Of a DNA stretch of 34,152 bases, positions 7,874-16,259 are shown in pieces. The first letter of the stretch is position 1. Every line of letters starts with the position of its first letter. The stretch is from Mycobacterium scrofulaceum (lineage in GTDB: Bacteria > Actinomycetota > Actinomycetes > Mycobacteriales > Mycobacteriaceae). Location of the stretch: NCBI RefSeq assembly GCF_002086735.1, contig NZ_MVIJ01000050.1:1-34152 (forward strand), in the 5' to 3' direction. The translations under genes were made by a program, and so were the position numbers. The notes below the pieces were generated by a model that had not been told where the DNA came from, made no database searches, and saw only the letters and a program-made list of their open reading frames with translations.

Positions 7874-8712
7874 AAATCGCAAGGATTCATCGAGGGGGCG
7901 CCGACGTCTGGGGTCTGGTGGACGTCGATGCCGGTACCGTGCAGCCGATTCGGGGTGGTATCGAGGAGTGGGGTTCGGCGGCTGCCGATGGTGCGGCGCA
8001 TTTCGAGAAGGTCGGTCCTCCGTTAGCGATGACCGACGTTCGCTGGCGACCACCAATCACCCCTACGTCTACGATCATCGGGGTCGGTATGAACTACTGG
8101 TCGCACCTGGAGAAGCTGGGTGTCACCGAGCGTCCGAAGACCACCTTGGGGTTCCTCAAACCCCAAGTGGCGATCATCGGCCACGGAGACGTCCTGGCGA
8201 ATCCTTCGATCACGGAGCAACTGGACTTCGAGGTCGAACTTGTTGCGGTGATGGCGAAGTCGATGAGTCACCTCGGCGAGCAGCCAACCAGCGCGGTGCT
8301 CGGCTACACAGTCGGCAACGATGTCAGTGCCCGTGACGCGGCCACGCCTCTGAGTGGTGGGCTGGACCTGTTTTCCATCAAGGCACTCGGAGGGGCGACG
8401 CCGGTGGGGCCGTGGATCACCACCAGGGACGAGTTCGGCGGGTCAGGCCAGATTGATGTCGCCATATCGTTACGCGTCAATGGTGAACTGCGCCAGCATG
8501 ACCGCACCGGCAAGATGATCTTCAGCATCGACGAATGCCTTGAGTACATCATCGAAAGGATGCCGCTCACCGCCGGTGATATCGTGTTTACTGGCACGAC
8601 CGACGGGGTGGGGTTCGAGGACGGCCGATTCCTTGGTGAGGGCGACGTGGTTGAGGCGGAAGTCGAAGGAGTCGGCGTACTGCGCAACGTCGTTGGCGCC
8701 AGATTAGGTTGA
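7870..8712 (+). CDS. Fumarylacetoacetate hydrolase (FAH) family protein with apparent CTG start
   Basis: 280 residues. The catalytic FAH domain carries the metal-binding pair E121 and E123 (DFEVEL), D151 in GNDVSARD, and the closing TAGDIVFTGTTDGVG motif. The family covers acylpyruvate hydrolases and the isomerase/decarboxylases that act after meta cleavage of aromatic rings, which fits the VOC enzyme upstream. The first canonical start (GTG 7918) would remove the conserved N-terminus, yet the frame upstream reads KIARIHRGGADVWGLVD, a typical family beginning. The only start-like codon before it is CTG at 7870, which overlaps the YceI stop as CTGA and follows AAGGGATAGGA. It is convergent with the TetR gene, 4 bases away. 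Confidence 0.88.
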   Translation: MKIARIHRGGADVWGLVDVDAGTVQPIRGGIEEWGSAAADGAAHFEKVGPPLAMTDVRWRPPITPTSTIIGVGMNYWSHLEKLGVTERPKTTLGFLKPQVAIIGHGDVLANPSITEQLDFEVELVAVMAKSMSHLGEQPTSAVLGYTVGNDVSARDAATPLSGGLDLFSIKALGGATPVGPWITTRDEFGGSGQIDVAISLRVNGELRQHDRTGKMIFSIDECLEYIIERMPLTAGDIVFTGTTDGVGFEDGRFLGEGDVVEAEVEGVGVLRNVVGARLG

Positions 8713-8719
8713 GATCTCA
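8710..8719. terminator. Palindrome carrying both convergent stop codons
   Basis: TGAGATCTCA is a perfect 10-base palindrome. Its first TGA ends the FAH-family gene, and its complement on the other strand gives the TGA of the TetR gene. It has no loop or T-run, so a real terminator function is doubtful; the site is recorded as the boundary of the two convergent units. Confidence 0.25.
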
Positions 8720-9319
8720 GCCCACGGCTCGTCGCTGTGAACGGAAGCGCGACTTTCTGGGTTTGAGTCCACCTGACTCACCGAGCACGACGAGAATGTC
8801 GCGGAACCTCCGATAGTCGCGCGAAGGCATGAAGTAGTGCGAAAACGCCATCCGCACGATTAAGTCCGCAATCTCATTCAGTTCGGCCGATCCATTGAGT
8901 ACGGCAGGGCTGTCGACCAGTGCAGGCTCCAACGCATCGCTCAGAACACCGGAGAGCTGAGGCGCAACCCGCTTGATATAGTCCACAACGAATCCCGGTT
9001 CAAGTTCTCCGATCTGCATTGTGGCAGGGTTCTCCAACCAAAATCGCAGCATGACGTCAATGACGATCAGCAAGCGGTCAGCTGGCCGCGGGTTCGCCTC
9101 GATCGCGGCGTCGAGGACCGCCTGCAGTCGCGTGACGAAATGGTCGCCCAACGACCGAAGGAGTTCGTCCTTATTCTTGAAATACCGGTATAGCGTCCCG
9201 GTAGATACGCCGGCTTCGTGCGCGATATCGCTCATTGCTAGCTTCTTGGGGCCTTGCCGAGCAATCGCCTTCAGGGCACCGTCGAAGATACGGGCCTCGG
9301 TACCTGCCCTGGACGCCAA
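8717..9319 (-). CDS. TetR-family transcriptional regulator
   Basis: 200 residues with an intact N-terminal helix-turn-helix: helix 1 ARIFDGALKAIARQG, then LAMSDIAHEAGVSTGTLYRYFKNKDELL at about 26-54. The rest is helical ligand-binding domain. It resembles the truncated TetR at 97-591 throughout, including LEPGF and MPSRDY. The start is TTG at 9319, with GAAAGG 8 bases upstream. It faces the catabolic operon and is the intact candidate regulator of it, most likely a repressor released by a pathway intermediate. AT-rich repeats in its own promoter (CGATTAT at 9372-9378 and 9388-9394) suggest autoregulation. Confidence 0.9.
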   Translation of the reverse strand: MASRAGTEARIFDGALKAIARQGPKKLAMSDIAHEAGVSTGTLYRYFKNKDELLRSLGDHFVTRLQAVLDAAIEANPRPADRLLIVIDVMLRFWLENPATMQIGELEPGFVVDYIKRVAPQLSGVLSDALEPALVDSPAVLNGSAELNEIADLIVRMAFSHYFMPSRDYRRFRDILVVLGESGGLKPRKSRFRSQRRAVG

Positions 9320-9371
9320 GGAAAAAGCCTTTCAGGAATGAAGCAGCTGCCGCTGCCGACCAACATTTAAA

Positions 9372-9399
9372 CGATTATATCGCAGCTCGATTATTTGAA
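9372..9399. promoter_or_regulatory. AT-rich repeats upstream of the TetR gene
   Basis: CGATTAT occurs twice as a direct repeat (9372-9378, 9388-9394), and CGAT-TAT-ATCG forms a short palindrome at 9372-9382. The second copy overlaps TATTTGAA, the complement of the TTCAAATA found at 1576-1583 before the monooxygenase operon. The elements are 50-80 bases upstream of the TetR start and could be its operator. Confidence 0.3.
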
Positions 9400-10480
9400 G
9401 CGGGTGTCACGGGCCAGGCCGTGAGCACCTCGCGCAGCCAGCGCAGCTCGATCAGGCCGAAGGCCGGCCGGCGGCGCTAGCCGTTGGACTGCGGACCAGC
9501 ACCTGCACCCGCCACACGACGTCGCCGGCATAAGCGTTGCTGCCGGTGGAATGGGTCCAGTCTCGTTCCAGATAACGGTGTAGTGACGGAACAAGCGCGC
9601 GATAGCAAGGTTATCTTGCGCGCCAATGGTTTCACACACCGTTCAGGGTCGGCTCGGCGGCCCGCGCGGTCCCCGTCGAGGTGACTGAGGAGGAGCCCGA
9701 ACCGGCAACTGATCCAGCGGAGTTCGAACCTCATCGCGGCGTTGCAGTGCTAAGCGCAGCTCAAAGCCCACCAGCTCGGGCAGGCCACCAAGCGGGGCTG
9801 GTGGGCCGCAATCCGCGGCCTCTCGCGGACGACCGGGGAACCGGCACAGTGCTCGCCCCGGCGGCGTCCCCGGTAGTTACAGCCTCTATGGCTCGCCGCT
9901 TGTCCTCGGCCCCGCGCATGCAGTCAATTACGGTCGAGTCCAACGCGCCTTGGCCAAAACCTGTTGTACACACCGAGATTCACCGCGGAGCACCCAGTTC
10001 CTGGCCGCCGTATGATGGCGGGACATATGCGCCCGTACCGCAAAGCCGCAGTCGGTGGCCAGCCGCGCAAAGCACCGCTATGTGCACGATATGTGATCGG
10101 CGCACCCAGCGGTTCTCGTGGTAGAGGGCGACGAACACCATGTCGCAGTCGGCGTCACCGAGGATGTCCATACGTTCGATCTGGTAGTCCGCGTACCTCG
10201 ATAGCACCGCTTGGGTTGCCGGTACGGTGCGGGGAAACCGCGATTTCGCCAACGCGCCACTGGAATTGGGCCGGTGCGGCACATCTACCTGGGCGTCCAG
10301 CACCGCACAATCCCCACCGCGCGGATTGGGAGGCAGTTCCAGAATCGGGTCGGCGAAATCCGAGCGTCTCCCCAATCCGTCGCCCCCTCACGCAGACAAC
10401 CGGTCGGTGACGGCCTGCTCGAAAACCCCAGTCTGGCGCAGAACCGCCAGACTGATCTAGGACCACTCCACCCCCTGATG
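9400..10480. other. Gene-poor stretch, probably decayed coding sequence
   Basis: No frame in this stretch shows a recognisable domain, a ribosome binding site and plausible codon use together. A minus-strand frame at 9980-10375 contains protein-like segments (YADYQIERMDILGDADCD and YHENRWVRRSHIVHIAVL), but it matches no family I can name and is followed by stops in the frames where it might continue. I read the stretch as the remains of one or more genes, beyond annotation by eye. Confidence 0.4.
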
Positions 10481-10485
10481 GATGC

Positions 10486-10514
10486 TTGACAAAGTTTTGT
10501 TATGAAAATAAAGT
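10486..10514 (+). promoter_or_regulatory. Sigma-A-like promoter ahead of the Mce operon
   Basis: TTGACA (10486-10491) and TAAAGT (10509-10514) are separated by 17 bases. The palindrome ACAAAGTTTTGT overlaps the -35 element, and AAAGTT is repeated at 10491 and 10511, so an operator may overlap the promoter. It lies about 370 bases before the yrbEA start. The intervening 10515-10883 holds no convincing gene and would be a long leader if this promoter drives the operon. Confidence 0.4.
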
Positions 10515-10883
10515 TCTGCTACCAGACTCTACGAATCGGGGAGGGTTCTCGTGGTCCCAAGCTCACTGCAGAGGCTGCCGATCGGCGGCATGAAGACGGT
10601 GCCGTCGGCCCCAAACATTTCAGCTTCTCGGCTTTGGTAGACCGCCATGTTCTGAGCGTGGCGGTGGGAATCAGGTTGGTAGGCGGTTTGCGGGTGGGGA
10701 TGAGTCGGCTGCCGAACAGTCACCTTGGGGGCCCTGCGGTCATCTTCAAGCACCGGCTGCCTACGACAAGTACGGCAAGTTGAACCTTGTGGATGTCATT
10801 GGAATGCGAGGGGACGGACGAGATCCGCTGTGGCCGCCCATCGGTACAGGTATCACCATGGCGTGTGATGTGAACGGAGGCCG

Positions 10884-11654
10884 GTGTTGATCTCGCCGAA
10901 TACCTTCGCCAAACCGGTTCGCTCCGTGGGAGACTTTTTTGCCCTGGCGCTTGACACATTGTTGCAGATACCGCGGCGCCCGTTTGCTGGGCGCGAATTC
11001 CTTTTGCAAAGCTGGTTCGTTGCCAGGGTATCAATAGCGCCGACGATGATGTTGTCAATTCCTTTCACCGTGCTCACGGTGTTCACAATAAATATTCTGT
11101 TGATCGAGTTCGGTGCTGGAGACTTTTCTGGCAGCGGCGCGGCACTGGCCACGGTCACGCAGATTGGCCCGCTTGTCACGGTGCTGGTGGTTGCCGGTGC
11201 CGGCGCAACAGCGATGTGCGCCGACCTGGGTGCACGCACTATTCGTGAGGAACTCGACGCGCTGCGCGTGCTCGGCATTAACCCGATCGGATCGTTGGTA
11301 GTGCCCCGCGTGCTCGCGGCCACCTTCGTCTCGTTGCTGTTATCCGGCGTGGTAATCGTAACCGGCCTCGTTGGTGGGTTCGAGTTCTCCGTCTTTGTCC
11401 AGCACGTTACGCCCGGGTCCTTCGCCGCAGGATTGACGTTGCTCACCGGCGCGCGGGAGTTGGTCATCGCGCTAGTCAAGGCTGGGCTGTTCGGTCTGAC
11501 CGCCAGTCTCATCGCGTGCTACAAGGGCATCTCGGTGGGCAGGGGGGCGGCCGCCGTCGGTAATGCGGTGAACGAAACGGTGGTCTTTTCCTTTATGTCG
11601 TTATTCTTCATCGACGTCGTCGTGACCGCGGTGGGCGTGAAGGCGACATCATGA
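10884..11654 (+). CDS. yrbEA: YrbE-type (MlaE-like) Mce permease, subunit A
   Basis: 256 residues, hydrophobic, about five to six membrane segments. It carries the MlaE/YrbE permease signature near 130-155: IREELDALRVLGINPIGSLVVPRV, whose E-E-x-D-A-L and L-G-I-x-P parts contact the ATPase. It forms the inner-membrane permease of the Mce lipid importer together with YrbEB. The start is GTG 10884 or TTG 10887; GGAGG at 10876-10880 lies 3 or 6 bases before them, which favours the TTG slightly. The stop overlaps yrbEB by ATGA. The ATPase MceG is normally encoded elsewhere and is not in this window. Confidence 0.93.
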   Translation: MLISPNTFAKPVRSVGDFFALALDTLLQIPRRPFAGREFLLQSWFVARVSIAPTMMLSIPFTVLTVFTINILLIEFGAGDFSGSGAALATVTQIGPLVTVLVVAGAGATAMCADLGARTIREELDALRVLGINPIGSLVVPRVLAATFVSLLLSGVVIVTGLVGGFEFSVFVQHVTPGSFAAGLTLLTGARELVIALVKAGLFGLTASLIACYKGISVGRGAAAVGNAVNETVVFSFMSLFFIDVVVTAVGVKATS

Positions 11655-12511
11655 GTAGCCGCACGATTGCCAGCCAGCTATTTCCGCGATTGAGCTACAC
11701 ACTGGATGGCTGGGTTGCGGGCTGGCGGCGCATCGGCGCGCAAGCGCGTTTTTACGCGAGAACTCTGGGCGCGATCCGGGACGCCTTGTCCTCCTATAAG
11801 CACGAGACTTTGCGCATGATCGCCGAGATGGGCTTAGGCGCCGGCGCGCTGGCGGTCATTGGCGGCACCGTGGGAATCGTTGGCTTTCTGACACTATCGG
11901 GGGGCTCCCTCGTCACGATTCAGGGCTACAGCTCATTGAGCGGTATTGGTGTGGAGGCGTTGACTGGTTTCGTTTCCGCCTACGTTAACGGCCGTATCGT
12001 CACGCCGCTAACCGCGGTAATCGGCCTGTCCGCCACCATCGGGGCCGGCACCACCGCGCAACTGGGTGCAATGCGGATTAACGAGGAAATCGACGCCCTC
12101 GAGGTGATGGGCATCCGCTCGATTGCTTATTTGGTTTCCACCCGGGTAATTGCGGGCGTGGTAGTAGTGATCCCGTTGTATTGCATAGGGCTCTGGATGT
12201 CCTTCTATGCTGCCCGGTTCGCCACAACCTCCGTGTACGGGCAACCGACGGGCGTCTACGACCACTATTTTTCGACATTTCTACAGCCCACCGACATCAT
12301 CTGGTCGCTTCTGCAGGCAGTCCTGATGGGCCTCGTGGTGATGCTGGTGCATACCTACTACGGCTATACCGCTTCCGGTGGGCCCGCCGGGGTGGGCGAA
12401 GCCGTGGGTAGAGCGGTGCGTAGCTCAATGGTCTCCGCGGTATTAGTAATTTTATTCTCCTCGCTTGCCATTTACGGCAAGACCGGCAATTTCCACTTCT
12501 CGGGTGGATAG
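11651..12511 (+). CDS. yrbEB: YrbE-type (MlaE-like) Mce permease, subunit B
   Basis: 286 residues with an N-terminal cytoplasmic segment of about 50 residues followed by several membrane helices. The signature INEEIDALEVMGIRSIAYLVSTRV is near 145-170, equivalent to that of YrbEA. The C-terminal segment contains VHTYYGYTASGGPAGVGEAVGRAVR, conserved in YrbEB proteins. It forms a heterodimeric permease with YrbEA. Its start overlaps the yrbEA stop (ATGA). It is separated from mceA by 36 bases with AAGGGATAG as ribosome binding site. Confidence 0.94.
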   Translation: MSSRTIASQLFPRLSYTLDGWVAGWRRIGAQARFYARTLGAIRDALSSYKHETLRMIAEMGLGAGALAVIGGTVGIVGFLTLSGGSLVTIQGYSSLSGIGVEALTGFVSAYVNGRIVTPLTAVIGLSATIGAGTTAQLGAMRINEEIDALEVMGIRSIAYLVSTRVIAGVVVVIPLYCIGLWMSFYAARFATTSVYGQPTGVYDHYFSTFLQPTDIIWSLLQAVLMGLVVMLVHTYYGYTASGGPAGVGEAVGRAVRSSMVSAVLVILFSSLAIYGKTGNFHFSGG

Positions 12512-12547
12512 CCCTGATTATGCCCAACATCGTTAAGGGATAGCGCA

Positions 12548-13912
12548 ATGAAACCTTCGTCTTCAGCAGACGATGCTCACCTGGGGCGCTGGGCGACCAT
12601 CTCTTGCGGAGTCATCGTTGCGCTGATCACCTTAGCGACCGCATTGTTCAATGGGACATTCCGTTCCTTCGTTCCGCTGACATTGACCTCTGATCGCTCC
12701 GGCCTTGTCATGGAGCCCGGCGGCAAGGTGATGCTACGTGGCGTACAAGTAGGCCGCGTCGCCTCGGTAACCGGCGGGACCGAACCAGTCAGTCTGCAGT
12801 TAGAGATCGACCCCGATCAGGTCAGAAATATTCCGGCAAATATCGAAGCCCAGATCAAAGCCTCAACGTTGTTTGGCTCCAAGTACGTCGATCTGGTCTA
12901 CCCCGAGAATCCCAGCACCAAGCACATAGCCGCAGGCGCGCTCCTGCGATCCCGCAATGTCAGCACCGAGGTCAACACCGTTTTCCAGAACCTCGCCTTA
13001 GTGCTCAAACAAATCGACCCCGCCAAGCTCAACGCGACTCTGACCGCGTGGGCAATCGGTCTGCGCGGTGAGGGCCAGACCATCGGGCAGGCCATCACCG
13101 ACGCCAATCAGGTGCTGCTGGCGCTGAATCCGCGCATGGGCACTGTGCAGCAAGACCTCCGATCGCTGAGCGGTTTCAGCGACGCCTACAGCGCCGCCGG
13201 ACAAGACATCCTGAGGACGCTCGCGGCCGTGAGTACCACGAGCGCGACCGTCACAAGCCATACATCGGCACTCGACGCCTTGCTGCTGAATGCGATTGGT
13301 CTGTCGCAGTCCGGTACCGATCTAATCGCGCCCAACCAGAGCAACTTCGTCCGTGGAATCAACCTGCTTGAACCAACGACAAACCTACTGATGAAATACA
13401 ACCCCGAGTACACCTGCATGCTTCTCGGCGCCACCTGGTATGTAGACAACGGTGGCCGGGACGCGCTGGGTGGTTCCAATGGTTACTCGATGATTGTGGA
13501 TGCCGCCTTGCTGCTCGGCGACGACCCATACAAGTACCCGCAAAACCTGCCAATTGTGGCCGCAAAAGGCGGACCCGGCGGCAAGCCGAGTTGCGGGTCA
13601 CTGCCCGACCCCAGCAAAAACTATCCGGTCCGTCAACTAATTACAGACACTGGTTGGGGTACCGGACTCGACATCCGGCCGAACCCCGGCATCGGCCATC
13701 CCTGCTATGCGGACTACCTGCCGGTGACGCGCGCCGTGCCGCAGCCGCCCAGCATTCGCGAGTGCATCCCGGGTCCGGCACCGGGGCCGATCCCGTACTC
13801 CGGCGCTCCACCGTACGGTGCAGCGCAATACGGACCGGACGGGACACCGCTCAACCCACCGCCACCCGGGCCGCAACACAGTCCGTCCGACACGTCGGGA
13901 ACACATCCATGA
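12548..13912 (+). CDS. mceA: Mce family protein MceA
   Basis: 454 residues. A single membrane segment (about 16-36) anchors the protein; the MCE domain follows (about 40-120), with LTSDRSGLVMEPGGKVMLRGVQVGRV at its core. A long helical region comes next (about 130-290) and a proline-rich tail ends the protein. MceA to MceF assemble into a hollow needle that shuttles lipids across the periplasm to the YrbE permease. Four cysteines sit in the C-terminal third, as usual for MceA. The stop overlaps the mceB start by ATGA. Homologues import sterols, fatty acids or other lipids; the cargo of this operon is unknown. Confidence 0.94.
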   Translation: MKPSSSADDAHLGRWATISCGVIVALITLATALFNGTFRSFVPLTLTSDRSGLVMEPGGKVMLRGVQVGRVASVTGGTEPVSLQLEIDPDQVRNIPANIEAQIKASTLFGSKYVDLVYPENPSTKHIAAGALLRSRNVSTEVNTVFQNLALVLKQIDPAKLNATLTAWAIGLRGEGQTIGQAITDANQVLLALNPRMGTVQQDLRSLSGFSDAYSAAGQDILRTLAAVSTTSATVTSHTSALDALLLNAIGLSQSGTDLIAPNQSNFVRGINLLEPTTNLLMKYNPEYTCMLLGATWYVDNGGRDALGGSNGYSMIVDAALLLGDDPYKYPQNLPIVAAKGGPGGKPSCGSLPDPSKNYPVRQLITDTGWGTGLDIRPNPGIGHPCYADYLPVTRAVPQPPSIRECIPGPAPGPIPYSGAPPYGAAQYGPDGTPLNPPPPGPQHSPSDTSGTHP

Positions 13913-14937
13913 GAGACAACCTGGGAAGCGCCGTCTGGCGGCTCGCCATCTTCGCAACGGTCTGTCTGCTAAGCCTCTTTGCGCTCTTCGCGGTGTTCGC
14001 GCAGCTGCGATTCCAGAAGGACAAGACCTATCATGCCGAGTTCACCAACGTGGCCGGCTTGAAAAGCGGCGACTTCGTGCGCATCGCCGGCGTCGAGGTC
14101 GGCAAGGTCAAAAACATTTCAATCGAGCAAAACGCGTTCGCAGTGGTCGAGTTCTCCGCCGACGAGTCGGTCGTGCTGACCCAGGGCACCAAAGCGGTGA
14201 TCCGTTGGAGCAATCTAGTCGGCGACCGGTTCCTGGCTCTCGAGGAGGGTGCCGGCGACGTCAAACCACTCAAACCGGGGCAGACTATCCCGCTGGCGAG
14301 GACCGCCCCGGCGCTGGATCTCGACGCGCTGATTGGGGGCTTCCACCCGTTGTTCGAGGCGCTAGACCCCGCACAAGTCAATGCGCTTACCGGCCAGTTG
14401 ATCTCGACTTTCCAGGGTCAGGGCGCGACTGTCAGCTCATTTCTGGCGCAGACTGCCACGCTGACGAGCACCCTTGCCGACCGCGACGAGCTGATCGGGC
14501 ACGTGATCGCCAATCTCAACACCGTGCTGGCCTCCCTCGGCGATCAGCACGACCAGTTCGCTAAGGCGGTCGATTCGTTGCAAGAGCTCATGAAGGGGCT
14601 CGCGGCCCGCAAATCAGACATCAGTAACGGCGTGGCCCACATCAACGCAGCATCTGGTTCGATCGCCGACCTGCTTCGACAGGCTCGCCCGGCCCTGCAG
14701 AACACCATCCATCAGGCTGACCGAGTCAGCGGGATCGTCCTCGCTGATCACGATTATTTCGACGACCTCCTCAACACACTCCCCGACGCCTATCAGGCGT
14801 TGGACAGGCAGGGGCTCTATGGCGACTACTTCTCCTTCTATCTGTGCGATCTGCTGCTCAAGGTCAACGGGAAAGGCGGCCAACCCGTCTACATCAAGCT
14901 GGCTGGCCAGTCTTCGGGAAGGTGCACGCCGAAATGA
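13909..14937 (+). CDS. mceB: Mce family protein MceB
   Basis: 342 residues from the ATG at 13909; the longer frame upstream is inside mceA. Membrane segment at about 8-30 (LAIFATVCLLSLFALFAVFA), MCE domain at about 40-115 (VAGLKSGDFVRIAGVEVGKV), then a long coiled-coil-like helical region and a conserved C-terminal segment with GDYFSFYLCDLLL. The length matches the short MceB type. It starts within the mceA stop (ATGA) and ends within the mceC start (ATGA), so translation is coupled along the operon. Confidence 0.94.
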   Translation: MRDNLGSAVWRLAIFATVCLLSLFALFAVFAQLRFQKDKTYHAEFTNVAGLKSGDFVRIAGVEVGKVKNISIEQNAFAVVEFSADESVVLTQGTKAVIRWSNLVGDRFLALEEGAGDVKPLKPGQTIPLARTAPALDLDALIGGFHPLFEALDPAQVNALTGQLISTFQGQGATVSSFLAQTATLTSTLADRDELIGHVIANLNTVLASLGDQHDQFAKAVDSLQELMKGLAARKSDISNGVAHINAASGSIADLLRQARPALQNTIHQADRVSGIVLADHDYFDDLLNTLPDAYQALDRQGLYGDYFSFYLCDLLLKVNGKGGQPVYIKLAGQSSGRCTPK

Positions 14938-16259
14938 AATCCTTCGCCGAACGTAACTCCTTCGTCGTTGGTATCGTCGGCTGCGCCGTGACGGCTGCGG
15001 CGGTGCTGGCGGCAACCGAGTACGACAAGCTGCCGTTCTTCTCCGGCGGCGGCCAGTATGCGGCCTACCTTGCCGAGGCCGGCGGCCTCAAGACAGGGGC
15101 CGCCGTACAAGTCTTCGGTGCCCGGGTGGGTCAGGTGTCGCGCATCGACCTTGACGGACCCCGGGTGCTGGTGAAATTCACCGTTGCGAAAAACATCCGG
15201 CTTGGAGACCGCACCGAGGCAGCGGTCAAGACCAAAAGCGTCCTGGGCACCAAGGTCTTTGAGGTCACCCCCCGCGGGGACGGCCGGCTGTCTGAACCGA
15301 TTCCCCTCAATCGGACAACGCCGGCCTATCAATTACCTGACGCGCTTGGTGATTTGGCAGACACGATCAGCGGCTTGAACACCAATCAGTTATCCGGTTC
15401 GATGGCAACGCTGGCGCAGACATTCTCCGACACCCCGCCGGATCTCAAGGCAGCAGTTCAGGGCGTCGCCCGGCTCTCACAAACCCTCGACATGCGGGAC
15501 GGGCAGCTGCGCAACTTACTGGCCAACACCAACAAAGTCACGGGCGTGCTGGCCGACCGCGCCGCCCAGATAGCCAGTTTGATCGCCAACACCAACGCCT
15601 TGCTGATCGAGCTAAAGAACCAGAGCAGCGCACTGGATTCGATCTCCTACAACGTCTCAGCACTGTCAAAGCAGCTGTCTGAGTTCATCGCGGAGAACCA
15701 CGCCCAGTTGCGCCCGGCGCTGGACAAGCTCAACGGCGTGCTGACGATTGTCGACAATCGCAAAGATCGGGTGCAGAAGTCGATTCGAATGCTTAACGCC
15801 TACGTGATGTCGTTGGGTGAGGCGGTCGCCTCGGGCCCATTCTTCAAAGGCTATGTGGTCAACCTGCTTCCGGGACAGTTCGTGCAACCATTCATCGACG
15901 CCGCATTCTCCGATCTTGGTCTGGACCCCAGCGTCTTGCTGCCTTCGCAGCGCACCGAGCCGCCGCTGGGCCAGCCGGGGACGCCTCCTCTGCCGGTTCC
16001 GTATCCGCGCACCGGCCAGGGCGGGGATCCCAAACTGACGCTGCCCGATGCGATCACGGGCAAACCTGGCGACCCTCGCTACCCCTACCGGCCGCCGTTG
16101 CCCCAGCCTCCCCCTGGGGGGCCGCCGCCCGGCCCGCCGGCTGGTTATGAGCCCGCGCCCGATCGTCCTTCTGCGCCGGTCCCGCGACCGTCCAGCGGAG
16201 GGCCAACAGGCGGACCATCGCCCGTGCCCGTCGGGCCGCCCGGGGAGGCAGGACGGTGA
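14934..16259 (+). CDS. mceC: Mce family protein MceC
   Basis: 441 residues from the ATG at 14934. Membrane segment at about 9-27, MCE domain at about 40-115 (AGGLKTGAAVQVFGARVGQV), helical needle region up to about 300, then a tail of about 80 residues dominated by proline and glycine (around 345-441). Proline-rich tails are typical of MceC. Start and stop overlap mceB and mceD (ATGA and GTGA). Confidence 0.94.
   Translation: MKSFAERNSFVVGIVGCAVTAAAVLAATEYDKLPFFSGGGQYAAYLAEAGGLKTGAAVQVFGARVGQVSRIDLDGPRVLVKFTVAKNIRLGDRTEAAVKTKSVLGTKVFEVTPRGDGRLSEPIPLNRTTPAYQLPDALGDLADTISGLNTNQLSGSMATLAQTFSDTPPDLKAAVQGVARLSQTLDMRDGQLRNLLANTNKVTGVLADRAAQIASLIANTNALLIELKNQSSALDSISYNVSALSKQLSEFIAENHAQLRPALDKLNGVLTIVDNRKDRVQKSIRMLNAYVMSLGEAVASGPFFKGYVVNLLPGQFVQPFIDAAFSDLGLDPSVLLPSQRTEPPLGQPGTPPLPVPYPRTGQGGDPKLTLPDAITGKPGDPRYPYRPPLPQPPPGGPPPGPPAGYEPAPDRPSAPVPRPSSGGPTGGPSPVPVGPPGEAGR

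Noticed and set aside
9980..10375. Minus-strand open frame of 131 residues with protein-like segments
   Set aside because: No family recognised, no ribosome binding site, and odd Cys/Arg-rich parts; kept only as possible decayed coding sequence.
10502..10783. Plus-strand open frame after the promoter-like element
   Set aside because: No domain, no ribosome binding site and unlikely composition; the opposite strand is equally open.
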